Source: Stramenopiles sp. TOSAG23-2
Lineage: Eukaryota; Sar
Reading direction: 5' to 3'
Length of the DNA: 12,302 nt
Assembly (NCBI GenBank): GCA_900128395.1
Contig: LT649864.1
Coordinates: 1 to 12,302, forward strand
Positions 1 through 6,087 of the stretch are shown here, in pieces. The position numbers and the translations under genes are program-made. The notes beneath the pieces were generated by a model. The model was not told where the DNA came from and did no database searches. It saw only the letters and a list, made by a program, of their open reading frames with translations. How positions within the stretch are numbered: the first letter of the stretch is position 1; every line of letters begins with the position of its first letter.

Positions 1-5
1 TTGCA

Positions 6-893
6 ATGATAAATATGTTTGCGAAAACATGTAAAAAATTTCTTGAATATGATCCGTTGCGTTGGTATTATTTTAGAGTTGTATTAGCAAAAAAATATGG
101 AGTGAATTTTAATGATAGTAGAATAACTTTCGCTGGAAAGAACATCAGTGATAAGGATTTACAAAATATAGCTGAAGCATTGAAAGGAAACAATACATTG
201 ACATACTTGGACCTAGATAATAATAATATTATTGACATACAAATTATTGGTGAATTGTTAAAAACAAACAATACATTACAAATATTGGGCCTAGAAAATA
301 ATAATATTACTGATGTACAAAGTATTGGTGATGCATTAAAAACAAACAATACATTACAAATATTGCGCCTAGAAAATAATAATATTACTGATGTACAAAG
401 TATTGGTGAGGAACTAAAAACAAATGATACATTGACGTACTTGTACCTAGATAATAACAATATTATTGATGTACAAAGTATTGGTGAAGGATTACAAACA
501 AACAATACATTAAAGATATTGCGCCTATCTAATAATAATATTACTGACGTACAAACTATTACCGAAGGATTAAAAACAAACAATACATTAGCATCATTGA
601 ACCTATCTAATAATAATATTATTGATGTACAAAATATTGGTGAAAGATTAAAAACAAACAACAGTTTAACGAGATTGGACCTAGATAATAATAATATTAC
701 TGATGATAGTGGAATACAAACTATTATTGATGGATTAAAAACAAACAATACATTAAAGAGATTGCACCTATCTAATAATCAACTTAGTGATAATATGAAA
801 TCACAATTAAAAGCTATGCAACAATATAAAAAAGATGGATCAAACGGGTATCAACAAGTGCAAGAGATGGTGATACAGACAGTATTATGGTAA
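6..893 (+). CDS. Leucine-rich repeat protein, 5' part uncertain
   Basis: The frame gives 295 codons from the ATG at 6, but it is open to the window edge, so the true start may lie outside. Residues 1-20 are a short lead-in with a single Cys and no recognisable domain. Residues 33-61 form a degenerate capping repeat. From residue 62 there are eight LRRs with the core LxxLxLxNNNIxD, most of them 26 residues long, then a short charged tail. LRRs of this ribonuclease-inhibitor-like kind form curved solenoids that bind other proteins, and I see no signal peptide or membrane segment, so a cytosolic or nuclear scaffold is likely. The second copy (ending at 5953) is identical from residue 22 onward but follows a RING-like half motif, and residue 20 is Trp here where copy 2 has Cys. 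The stop overlaps an AATAAA at 892-897, a possible poly(A) signal. The binding partner cannot be told. Confidence 0.8.
   Translation: MINMFAKTCKKFLEYDPLRWYYFRVVLAKKYGVNFNDSRITFAGKNISDKDLQNIAEALKGNNTLTYLDLDNNNIIDIQIIGELLKTNNTLQILGLENNNITDVQSIGDALKTNNTLQILRLENNNITDVQSIGEELKTNDTLTYLYLDNNNIIDVQSIGEGLQTNNTLKILRLSNNNITDVQTITEGLKTNNTLASLNLSNNNIIDVQNIGERLKTNNSLTRLDLDNNNITDDSGIQTIIDGLKTNNTLKRLHLSNNQLSDNMKSQLKAMQQYKKDGSNGYQQVQEMVIQTVLW
189..818 (+). repeat. LRR-coding tandem repeat, 78-base unit (copy 1)
   Basis: There are eight units starting at 189, 267, 345, 423, 501, 579, 657 and 744. The first six are exactly 78 bases. Unit seven carries three extra codons (87 bases) and unit eight is a degenerate 75-base end cap. 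Each unit begins with codons for Asn-Asn/Asp-Thr/Ser-Leu and carries a run of Asn before the Ile-x-Asp turn. Units two and three are nearly identical, which points to recent unit duplication by slippage or conversion. Confidence 0.9.
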
Positions 894-1027
894 ATAAAAT
901 TAAGTTAATATATATATATATACGTATATAATAATATTTTTTACTTCTCATGTTAAATAATATGCTCAATACTCAATCTGGAGAATAAATATTCTATCCT
1001 ACTATTAATTTTTAAAATTTCAGTTTT
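894..1027. other. Convergent 3' gap with AT palindrome
   Basis: This short gap lies between the stop of the + strand LRR gene and the stop of the - strand 377-codon gene. It holds a perfect 14-base palindrome, TATATACGTATATA, at 917-930 within an alternating TA tract, 24 bases after the LRR stop. This could fold at the transcript end or act as a shared 3' boundary. The copy at 5954-6087 is identical. Confidence 0.55.
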
Positions 1028-2161
1028 TTAAAAGTATATATGTTGGTATATATATGTTACTCCAGCACGACATTTACCTACTTCATAACCGACTGCATTT
1101 GAAACATTTACTGATACCATTGTACGATTCAAATTGATTAGCACCAATCTATCTGCCAATATATTGTCCACCGTGGTTGACTCACATTCCAATATCACAT
1201 TTGCGTCACATGAACCAGAATTGTTTGTATACCCTTTCACCAAATATATATGACAATGTCCAGATGAATTATGTTTCACACAAATGAATAACCCTTCTTT
1301 TAACTCTGAAAAATGTGATATTGGATTCATGCGGAATTTCTGCTGCAAACTTCTAATTAAATTTCTTGGTTTTTTTCGTAAGACCTCCCACCAATTAATA
1401 GTCGCATGATCCTTCCCCGCCACTGTTAGCCGATCGTTGGTTTCATCCAACAGGCTTACCATGTACTCTTCTGGTGGAGCACCAAGAATTTCCGACCACG
1501 AACTTTTTTGACCACAACTTCCGCACTGTAATGAAAATGCCATTTTCTTCCATGTCACCTTTTCTTTTACCATAAGCAACCAAAACAACATAAACGATTT
1601 TACATCATCCCATTTTGCCTCTGGAGCATCACCTGCATTGTCTCCACATCTTCTCATCATATGCAAAACAAATCTCTTCTCGCTCCAACAGTTGTTGTAA
1701 TCAATCACCCATTCATCTACATTCTTATGCTTTTGTTGTTCCATCCCTTCCACATTATAACGCCAAAACTGTCGAAACTGATTACGTACAGCGGACCACC
1801 AGTTGCCTTTTAATTCAGTGTCATTTACAAATCTCACACATATATTATAGACAAATGCTATCTTATCCATTTTACCTTTGCCTACAGGAACTTCATTTGC
1901 ATTTTCCAATATTTTGGACACTTTTTTAAAAAGTCCCATATCTGGCGCATATACTTCATTTCCATACATGCCCATACGGGCCTGAGTCATTTCTTTTTGA
2001 CCAAACTCACTCGTTTTTATTTTCTCAAGGCCATGTAGCCAAATCAAACGATACACTACTTCCATTTGGGTAACCATTACAATCTTTTTAATACCATCAA
2101 ATACCTTTTGTATTTCTTTTTCCATTTCCATTTCCATTTCTATTTCCATTTCTTCTGACAT
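1028..2161 (-). CDS. Unknown 377-residue protein with CxxC motif (copy 1)
   Basis: I do not recognise this protein. It starts at an ATG at 2161 and has a Met-Glu-rich acidic N-terminus (residues 1-16) produced by a hexanucleotide microsatellite. The body is rich in Trp and aromatic residues, including a WWSAVRNQFRQFW stretch near 121-133. A CGSCG motif with Cys213 and Cys216 is followed by a Cys/His-rich patch (Cys294, His297, His302, Cys303, His304), which together could hold a structural zinc. There is no signal peptide or convincing membrane helix; residues 190-198 are hydrophobic but too short. The region is clearly richer in G+C than the flanking AT tracts and the frame is long and complete, both of which support a real gene. 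It is convergent with the LRR gene upstream. The second copy at 6088-7221 is identical. A DNA- or RNA-associated role would be a guess. Confidence 0.75.
   Translation of the reverse strand: MSEEMEIEMEMEMEKEIQKVFDGIKKIVMVTQMEVVYRLIWLHGLEKIKTSEFGQKEMTQARMGMYGNEVYAPDMGLFKKVSKILENANEVPVGKGKMDKIAFVYNICVRFVNDTELKGNWWSAVRNQFRQFWRYNVEGMEQQKHKNVDEWVIDYNNCWSEKRFVLHMMRRCGDNAGDAPEAKWDDVKSFMLFWLLMVKEKVTWKKMAFSLQCGSCGQKSSWSEILGAPPEEYMVSLLDETNDRLTVAGKDHATINWWEVLRKKPRNLIRSLQQKFRMNPISHFSELKEGLFICVKHNSSGHCHIYLVKGYTNNSGSCDANVILECESTTVDNILADRLVLINLNRTMVSVNVSNAVGYEVGKCRAGVTYIYQHIYF
2119..2152 (-). repeat. Hexanucleotide microsatellite coding Met-Glu repeats
   Basis: Imperfect CCATTT repeats on the + strand read on the - strand as alternating Met and Glu/Ile codons at the N-terminus of the 377-residue protein (about residues 4-14). 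A hexamer changes length without breaking frame. Also present at 7179-7212. Confidence 0.75.
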
Positions 2162-2352
2162 TTTCTTTCTTCTATAAATACAAATATATTGTTAATCCTT
2201 TCAATCTCTCTCTATATATGTATATATACATATATACATAAGAAAAAAACTTCTACTACACTAATACTTATGTAAATACTTCCTTTTATATGTTTATGAA
2301 ATATGTTAAAATTAGAAAACCCTGCATTATTATGTACTAAAACAATAGTTAT
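2162..2352. promoter_or_regulatory. AT-rich 5' flank of the 377-codon gene
   Basis: This gene-free stretch lies upstream of the - strand ATG at 2161. It contains an alternating purine-pyrimidine tract at about 2212-2240 made of overlapping TATATA/CATATA palindromes, about 50-80 bases upstream of the start codon. That position would suit a TATA-like or melting element, but low-complexity sequence of this kind is common here. The copy at 7222-7412 is identical. Confidence 0.3.
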
Positions 2353-2456
2353 AACCAGTGTCCGCTATAACCTTAACTTCAATAAATTCTTGGACTTTGG
2401 TAATATTTCATTTTTTACCAAAGTCTATTAATCCCATTAACAGGCCACACCATTGT
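2353..2456. repeat. 104-base direct repeat R, first unit
   Basis: It recurs at 2629-2732 with one mismatch (2409 c, 2685 a). Inside is an 11-base perfect inverted repeat, GACTTTGGTAA at 2393-2403 with TTACCAAAGTC at 2415-2425, around an 11-base loop. It is G+C richer than its surroundings. With the flanking 60-base S repeat it forms the pattern R, 111 bases of unique sequence, S, R, S. Copy 2 has the same unit at 7413-7516. Confidence 0.9.
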
Positions 2457-2567
2457 CACCAGGATTTCCTTCAATTCATGAAGTGCTATCTGATGCTAAA
2501 TGCCATCCACAGCCAGACGTCAACTCCATACAGGGACACAGCATACAATACCTTTCCTACAGTTCTT

Positions 2568-2628
2568 ACCTTATCCATTTATACTTAATTATACTCTTTC
2601 TAAATTTACAAAAATATACACTACACAC
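2568..2628. repeat. 60-base direct repeat S, first unit
   Basis: It begins ACCTTATCCATTTATACTTA and ends ACACTACACAC. It matches 2733-2791 except for a two-base deletion in the second unit. In the second unit it directly follows repeat R, so R plus S is probably one tandem unit of about 163 bases whose first copy was split by the unique sequence at 2457-2567. The duplicate is at 7628-7688. Confidence 0.85.
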
Positions 2629-2732
2629 AACCAGTGTCCGCTATAACCTTAACTTCAATAAATTCTTGGACTTTGGTAATATTTAATTTTTTACCAAAGT
2701 CTATTAATCCCATTAACAGGCCACACCATTGT
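2629..2732. repeat. 104-base direct repeat R, second unit
   Basis: Second copy of the R unit, with the same hairpin (arms 2669-2679 and 2691-2701). The single change, at 2685, lies in the loop, so both 11-base arms are kept intact. The duplicate is at 7689-7792. Confidence 0.9.
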
Positions 2733-2791
2733 ACCTTATCCATTTATACTTAATTACTCTTTCTAAATTTACAAAAATATACACTACACAC
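2733..2791. repeat. 60-base direct repeat S, second unit
   Basis: It directly follows the second R unit and is two bases shorter than the first S unit (TAATTACTC in place of TAATTATACTC). The duplicate is at 7793-7851. Confidence 0.85.
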
Positions 2792-2840
2792 TACATACAG
2801 ATAATGTAAAAACAAGTATATTAAAAAAAAGTTACTTTTT

Positions 2841-3098
2841 TTAATTCACATACTCCCAAAAGTCGACCAATCTTAACATTTCTAACATTGTCCATGTTGA
2901 AATATCATCAGCGTACCTGACATCAGGGACCCACCCATTTCCAGTCCAAAGTAAGGGGCAAAGAGTAAATGTTCTGTTTACTACATTTGTAGAAAAATCA
3001 ATTTCCATAATTTCGTAAATTTCACGATTTCCAGCATTATACGACATAATTATGTCATTTCTTCGAAAGCTACTTATGTTTTGAAAATTTTCATCCAT
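2841..3098 (-). CDS. Unknown 85-residue protein (copy 1)
   Basis: I do not recognise this protein. It starts at an ATG at 3098 just downstream of a 10-base T/A run; a second in-frame Met at residue 18 could also serve. The sequence is mixed and low in asparagine, with an aromatic C-terminal half that includes WTGNGWVPDVRYADD near residues 51-65 and Trp at 69 and 81. It looks like a compact folded domain and not random AT-rich translation. There is no signal peptide or membrane helix. It shares its strand with the 377-codon gene downstream, about 680 bases away, so they are separate transcription units unless joined by splicing. It is identical to the copy at 7901-8158. It could also be the terminal exon of a larger gene. 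Confidence 0.55.
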   Translation of the reverse strand: MDENFQNISSFRRNDIIMSYNAGNREIYEIMEIDFSTNVVNRTFTLCPLLWTGNGWVPDVRYADDISTWTMLEMLRLVDFWEYVN

Positions 3099-3391
3099 TT
3101 TTTTTTTACTAAATGTTTTTTATTTCGAGTATTGTATATATTTGTAGTTATAAATAACTTTTTTAAAACTTTTCGATTTTTTTTGTAATGTATTATGTTT
3201 AGTTATACTGGTTTTATATGTTCTATTGAAGTAGTTCTTTATTTTAATTTATTTGTATATATTTTATTATACTTCATTAATGAAATTATATAAAAGAAAA
3301 TTATTATTATTATTATCTGTATTTCTGGTATTGTACATTCCTATATAAAATTACTAGTAATAATAAACTCTCTCGCTGCTGCTAAATCCCT

Positions 3392-3424
3392 GCTGTTGAT
3401 ATACTATTTACAACAGCCTTTTTT
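3392..3424 (+). other. Hairpin followed by T-run, terminator-like
   Basis: A perfect 7-base stem, GCTGTTG (3392-3398) with CAACAGC (3411-3417), around a 12-base loop is followed at once by CCTTTTTT. The shape is that of an intrinsic terminator or an RNA polymerase III end. No gene is visible just upstream on the + strand, so an undetected small RNA ending here is possible but unproven. The duplicate is at 8452-8484. Confidence 0.35.
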
Positions 3425-3449
3425 CTGTCCTAGATCCCTTCCTTTTTCC

Positions 3450-3511
3450 AAAAAGTCTAGTGAATAGTGCACTACGTAGTATTGGTTATACAATATAGTC
3501 TAACTATTACT
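3450..3511. repeat. Palindromic repeat P, first unit
   Basis: Its first 46 bases (3450-3495) match 3647-3692 exactly, and the match resumes after a small gap. It contains the perfect 10-base palindrome ACTACGTAGT and ends with imperfect inverted copies of its own start (the CTAGT/AATAGT element), as in a very small inverted-repeat element. The duplicate is at 8510-8571. Confidence 0.8.
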
Positions 3512-3646
3512 ATAATAGTATTATATTCTGAAAATTACCACAACTAGGAAATGTGCTATTATTACAGAGCTTTTCATAATGAATGGTTCTCATTACACGC
3601 CGACAAAAATATTATCTATTAACTAAATTTACAAACAAATTAAAAT

Positions 3647-3706
3647 AAAAAGTCTAGTGAATAGTGCACTACGTAGTATTGGTTATACAATAGACTAACT
3701 ATTACT
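3647..3706. repeat. Palindromic repeat P, second unit
   Basis: Second unit, 197 bases after the first. Here AGTCTA (3651-3656) faces TAGACT (3691-3696), and CTAGTGAATAGTG (3654-3666) faces AACTATTACTAG (3697-3708) as an imperfect inverted repeat, so the whole unit can fold on itself. The duplicate is at 8707-8766. Confidence 0.8.
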
Positions 3707-3776
3707 AGTATTGTACTATACTAACAAACCTATTACCTATTTTATAACAACTACGTTGTATTGGCTTGAGGACACT

Positions 3777-3858
3777 AATGGTGTATTGCTGTTATTAAGC
3801 TACATTATGCTGTGTTCCTCCTTTCGAACAGAAATGGTGTGTTCCTGTTATTAAGCTA
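3777..3858. repeat. 26-base direct repeat, two units 56 bases apart
   Basis: Positions 3777-3802 and 3833-3858 share AATGGTGT, then a variable few bases, then CTGTTATTAAGCTA. The second unit supplies the left arm of the hairpin at 3834-3876. The duplicate is at 8837-8918. Confidence 0.75.
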
Positions 3859-3876
3859 TATACAGGCACACACCAT
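3834..3876. other. 15-base-stem hairpin
   Basis: The arm ATGGTGTGTTCCTGT (3834-3848) pairs with ACAGGCACACACCAT (3862-3876) at 14 of 15 positions across a 13-base loop. It is unusually G+C-rich and long for this AT-rich spacer, so it is unlikely to be chance. It could be a structured RNA, a protein-binding palindrome, or the remains of a small inverted-repeat element. The duplicate is at 8894-8936. Confidence 0.7.
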
Positions 3877-4191
3877 GTACCATTTTTTCTCCACAACTAT
3901 TAGCTGAATCAGCCGCCTGCCAAGACATACATTGTTAACATTTTTCAACACTATTGTTAATATACTTACAAGCTTCTTCCCTATATATCAACTTCCATTT
4001 TACCTCAAATAGATAAAATATAAAGTACATTTTTTATACTCTAACATTATCCTTCAAAGCCTACACTTTTTCGTTCAAATTTTGATACTGAGAATACATT
4101 TTACCAGTAAAATTTTATGCCCCTTAAGTCATTTTCACCATTTAACGACATTGTAATTTCTTGGGCAGGGGTCCTTGCCTCACAGGCGTCT

Positions 4192-4291
4192 GTAACTTTA
4201 TTTTATATTATCATTATTTTAATAATTTGATAATATATATGAAAAATGAATTACTAAAGGAATAAAGTTGTTCACGAATGAAGGATAACAG
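4192..4291 (+). other. Candidate intron upstream of the HHH gene
   Basis: A possible donor at 4192 (GTAACT) follows a G+C-richer patch. The interior is AT-rich, with a branch-like TTACTAAAG near the 3' end, and a possible acceptor ends at 4291 (ATAACAG). After the acceptor, the frame of the HHH gene is open for 20 codons before its first ATG and looks coding. Joining this donor to that acceptor gives no upstream ATG in the frame I traced, so it would be a 5' UTR intron or need another first exon. The duplicate is at 9252-9351. Confidence 0.25.
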
Positions 4292-4350
4292 ATCCATCTC
4301 CGCAAACATTTACTCAAGTTTTAGATGAAAAGGTAACGAAGAAAGTAAAT

Positions 4351-4860
4351 ATGAATGAAAAACTTGCCAAATTGTTTTTGAAAGCATCTGAAAAAGAAGC
4401 TAAAAGCGATAAAATTAAAGAAGCATATTATAAAGTTCATTTAGCAATTTCAAAACTTCCGTATGTCATTGGTAATGCTGGTGCGCCGACAGGGAAAGAA
4501 ATGGGTGAACATGGTAACAAACATAAAGTACCTAGTATTGGAAAAGTATCTGGTTCGTATATTGATGAATATCTACGTACGGGTACGATAAAACATTTTA
4601 AGATCAATTATGGAATGACATTTAATGAAGATAGTGAGGAGGAGAATAATAATAGTTCCAATAAAACAACACAAAATCTTGATCTTGGAGCAGCAGCTAT
4701 TGATGGGGGTGTAACAAATGATGGATTACCTCTAATGCAACAGCATAAAGGCGAACAACTTAAACAAAGGTCCAAACAAAGGAAAAAAGCAGAACGTTTA
4801 GCTAAACATCAACTTGAAACAAAGGTCCAAACAAAGGAAAAAAGCAGAACGTTTAGCTAA
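4351..4860 (+). CDS. HHH-domain protein cut short by a frameshift (copy 1)
   Basis: Residues 4-83 match the helix-hairpin-helix 8 kDa domain found at the N-terminus of DNA polymerase beta-like enzymes: a helical first half (AYYKVHLAISKLP), then a hairpin with KVPSIGK (59-65) and IDEYLRTGTI (71-80). That fold binds DNA ends and gaps. Residues 86-130 are a low-complexity Asn/Gly linker and 131-155 a strongly basic helix. The first 155 residues equal those of the exonuclease gene at 9411 except Asn99 for Lys99. After residue 155 a 55-base tandem duplication shifts the frame and the protein ends after 14 foreign residues. The ATG at 4351 has A at -3. The position of polymerase beta's Schiff-base lysine holds Tyr70, so lyase activity is unlikely. 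With a single 55-base unit it would run on into the RING-like/LRR frame. Confidence 0.7.
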   Translation: MNEKLAKLFLKASEKEAKSDKIKEAYYKVHLAISKLPYVIGNAGAPTGKEMGEHGNKHKVPSIGKVSGSYIDEYLRTGTIKHFKINYGMTFNEDSEEENNNSSNKTTQNLDLGAAAIDGGVTNDGLPLMQQHKGEQLKQRSKQRKKAERLAKHQLETKVQTKEKSRTFS

Positions 4861-4872
4861 ACATCAACTTGA
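4763..4872 (+). repeat. 55-base tandem duplication causing a frameshift
   Basis: Two identical 55-base units lie end to end, 4763-4817 and 4818-4872. Copy 2 of the large duplication has only one unit, ending at 9877. Since 55 is not a multiple of three, the second unit moves the HHH frame to a stop at 4858-4860 and leaves the RING-like/LRR frame without an ATG. The unit itself starts with a short internal repeat (AAACAAAGG, TCC, AAACAAAGG) that could promote slippage. Confidence 0.95.
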
Positions 4873-5953
4873 TTCTGATAAAATAAGACAATTATCAGAA
4901 GAATATGCTACTTCATTTGGCATTTCAAGAGAAAAAGCAACAGAAATTCTAAATGCAAATCCAATACTTCTACAAAATGGACAACTACAACAGCTTCGTC
5001 AAATGGGTCCTTTCTTAGAAATGTTTCGAAAAACTATTGCTGCACCACAGATTACAAAATGTGCCGCCTGCCATAAGCTACCAACCACACCATTGAATAT
5101 GCCTTGTAATCATCGGTTGCGTTGTTATTATTTTAGAGTTGTATTAGCAAAAAAATATGGAGTGAATTTTAATGATAGTAGAATAACTTTCGCTGGAAAG
5201 AACATCAGTGATAAGGATTTACAAAATATAGCTGAAGCATTGAAAGGAAACAATACATTGACATACTTGGACCTAGATAATAATAATATTATTGACATAC
5301 AAATTATTGGTGAATTGTTAAAAACAAACAATACATTACAAATATTGGGCCTAGAAAATAATAATATTACTGATGTACAAAGTATTGGTGATGCATTAAA
5401 AACAAACAATACATTACAAATATTGCGCCTAGAAAATAATAATATTACTGATGTACAAAGTATTGGTGAGGAACTAAAAACAAATGATACATTGACGTAC
5501 TTGTACCTAGATAATAACAATATTATTGATGTACAAAGTATTGGTGAAGGATTACAAACAAACAATACATTAAAGATATTGCGCCTATCTAATAATAATA
5601 TTACTGACGTACAAACTATTACCGAAGGATTAAAAACAAACAATACATTAGCATCATTGAACCTATCTAATAATAATATTATTGATGTACAAAATATTGG
5701 TGAAAGATTAAAAACAAACAACAGTTTAACGAGATTGGACCTAGATAATAATAATATTACTGATGATAGTGGAATACAAACTATTATTGATGGATTAAAA
5801 ACAAACAATACATTAAAGAGATTGCACCTATCTAATAATCAACTTAGTGATAATATGAAATCACAATTAAAAGCTATGCAACAATATAAAAAAGATGGAT
5901 CAAACGGGTATCAACAAGTGCAAGAGATGGTGATACAGACAGTATTATGGTAA
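4814..5953 (+). CDS. RING-like half motif plus LRR protein (3' part of a fusion)
   Basis: The frame is open from 4802, just after a stop at 4799-4801, with no ATG before 5003, so as assembled it lacks a normal start for its first 63 codons. Numbering from 4814: residues 2-19 repeat the basic tail of the HHH protein; 22-75 are a predicted helical segment; 83-104 read C-x2-C-x11-C-x-H-x3-C, the first half of a RING-type zinc finger. The expected last Cys pair is missing, because the duplicated LRR segment begins there. From residue 146 eight LRRs follow, identical to those of the first LRR gene. The likely parent is one gene, HHH, then helical, RING-like and LRR parts, starting at 4351. RING proteins usually serve as ubiquitin ligases with LRRs choosing substrates, but with half a motif this role is doubtful. 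Translation from 5003 would keep RING-like and LRR parts only. Confidence 0.65.
   Translation: MKQRSKQRKKAERLAKHQLDSDKIRQLSEEYATSFGISREKATEILNANPILLQNGQLQQLRQMGPFLEMFRKTIAAPQITKCAACHKLPTTPLNMPCNHRLRCYYFRVVLAKKYGVNFNDSRITFAGKNISDKDLQNIAEALKGNNTLTYLDLDNNNIIDIQIIGELLKTNNTLQILGLENNNITDVQSIGDALKTNNTLQILRLENNNITDVQSIGEELKTNDTLTYLYLDNNNIIDVQSIGEGLQTNNTLKILRLSNNNITDVQTITEGLKTNNTLASLNLSNNNIIDVQNIGERLKTNNSLTRLDLDNNNITDDSGIQTIIDGLKTNNTLKRLHLSNNQLSDNMKSQLKAMQQYKKDGSNGYQQVQEMVIQTVLW
5060..5125 (+). other. Half RING-like zinc motif at the duplication edge
   Basis: Codons for Cys83, Cys86, Cys98, His100 and Cys104 of the frame starting at 4814. The duplicated segment begins at 5116, between His100 and Cys104. 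At the equivalent place in the first LRR gene (63-65) the last Cys is Trp and the earlier ligands are absent. This supports a hybrid made by recombination within a zinc-finger region. Confidence 0.5.
5249..5878 (+). repeat. LRR-coding tandem repeat, 78-base unit (copy 2)
   Basis: The array is base-for-base the same as 189-818: six 78-base units, one of 87 and a degenerate cap. Tandem arrays normally diverge or change unit number quickly, so identical arrays point to a very recent duplication, gene conversion or an assembly repeat. Confidence 0.9.
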
Positions 5954-6087
5954 ATAAAATTAAGTTAATATATATATATATACGTATATAATAATATTTT
6001 TTACTTCTCATGTTAAATAATATGCTCAATACTCAATCTGGAGAATAAATATTCTATCCTACTATTAATTTTTAAAATTTCAGTTTT

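Larger units (their letters stand above)
3099..4350. other. 1.25 kb gene-free stretch with palindromic repeats
   Basis: I find no convincing coding sequence here. It separates the divergent 85-codon and HHH genes, so both promoters should lie in it. It holds a TTA microsatellite at 3302-3316, a hairpin plus T-run near 3392-3424, a 60-base palindromic repeat in two units (3450-3511, 3647-3706), a 26-base repeat in two units (3777-3802, 3833-3858), a long near-perfect hairpin (3834-3876), and a relatively G+C-rich patch at about 4160-4192 followed by an intron-like segment. The duplicate is at 8159-9410. Confidence 0.7.
56..4817. repeat. 5,060-base-period direct duplication, copy 1
   Basis: This segment recurs 5,060 bases further on at 5116-9877. 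Reading the copies line by line I found two internal differences: 65 (g) against 5125 (t), which changes Trp to Cys, and 4647 (t) against 9707 (g), which changes Asn to Lys. Both noncoding stretches and both - strand genes are otherwise identical. The left edge falls inside the LRR reading frame and the right edge inside the HHH reading frame. I see no terminal inverted repeats or target-site duplication, so this looks like a segmental duplication and not a transposon. Allowing for the extra 55-base unit at 4763-4872, homology on the right continues to about 4884/9889 with one further mismatch. It could be a real recent duplication, a gene conversion product, or an assembly join. Confidence 0.97.

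Noticed and set aside
68-748. A 226-codon open frame antisense to the LRR array (and at 5128-5808)
   Set aside because: It is the mirror of the 78-base repeat; its Phe/Leu/Ile repeats come from the complement of Asn/Lys codons. The sense frame has proper LRR consensus.
189-818. Regularly spaced repeats as a CRISPR array
   Set aside because: The whole 78-base unit is translated and conserved as protein repeats; there are no unique spacers between identical repeats.
1615-1929. A 104-codon + strand frame inside the 377-codon gene (and at 6675-6989)
   Set aside because: It is fully antisense to a longer and better frame, with His/Ser/Cys-rich composition typical of a shadow.
2358-2686. Two overlapping + strand frames of 76 and 77 codons across the R and S repeats (and at 7418-7746)
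   Set aside because: They overlap each other in different frames, follow the repeat units and show no domain; most likely noncoding repeat DNA.
4836-4848. An A-AAA-AAG heptamer as a programmed frameshift joining the HHH and LRR frames
   Set aside because: The second frame is +1 relative to the first, and this heptamer promotes -1 shifts. The 55-base duplication explains the frame change directly.
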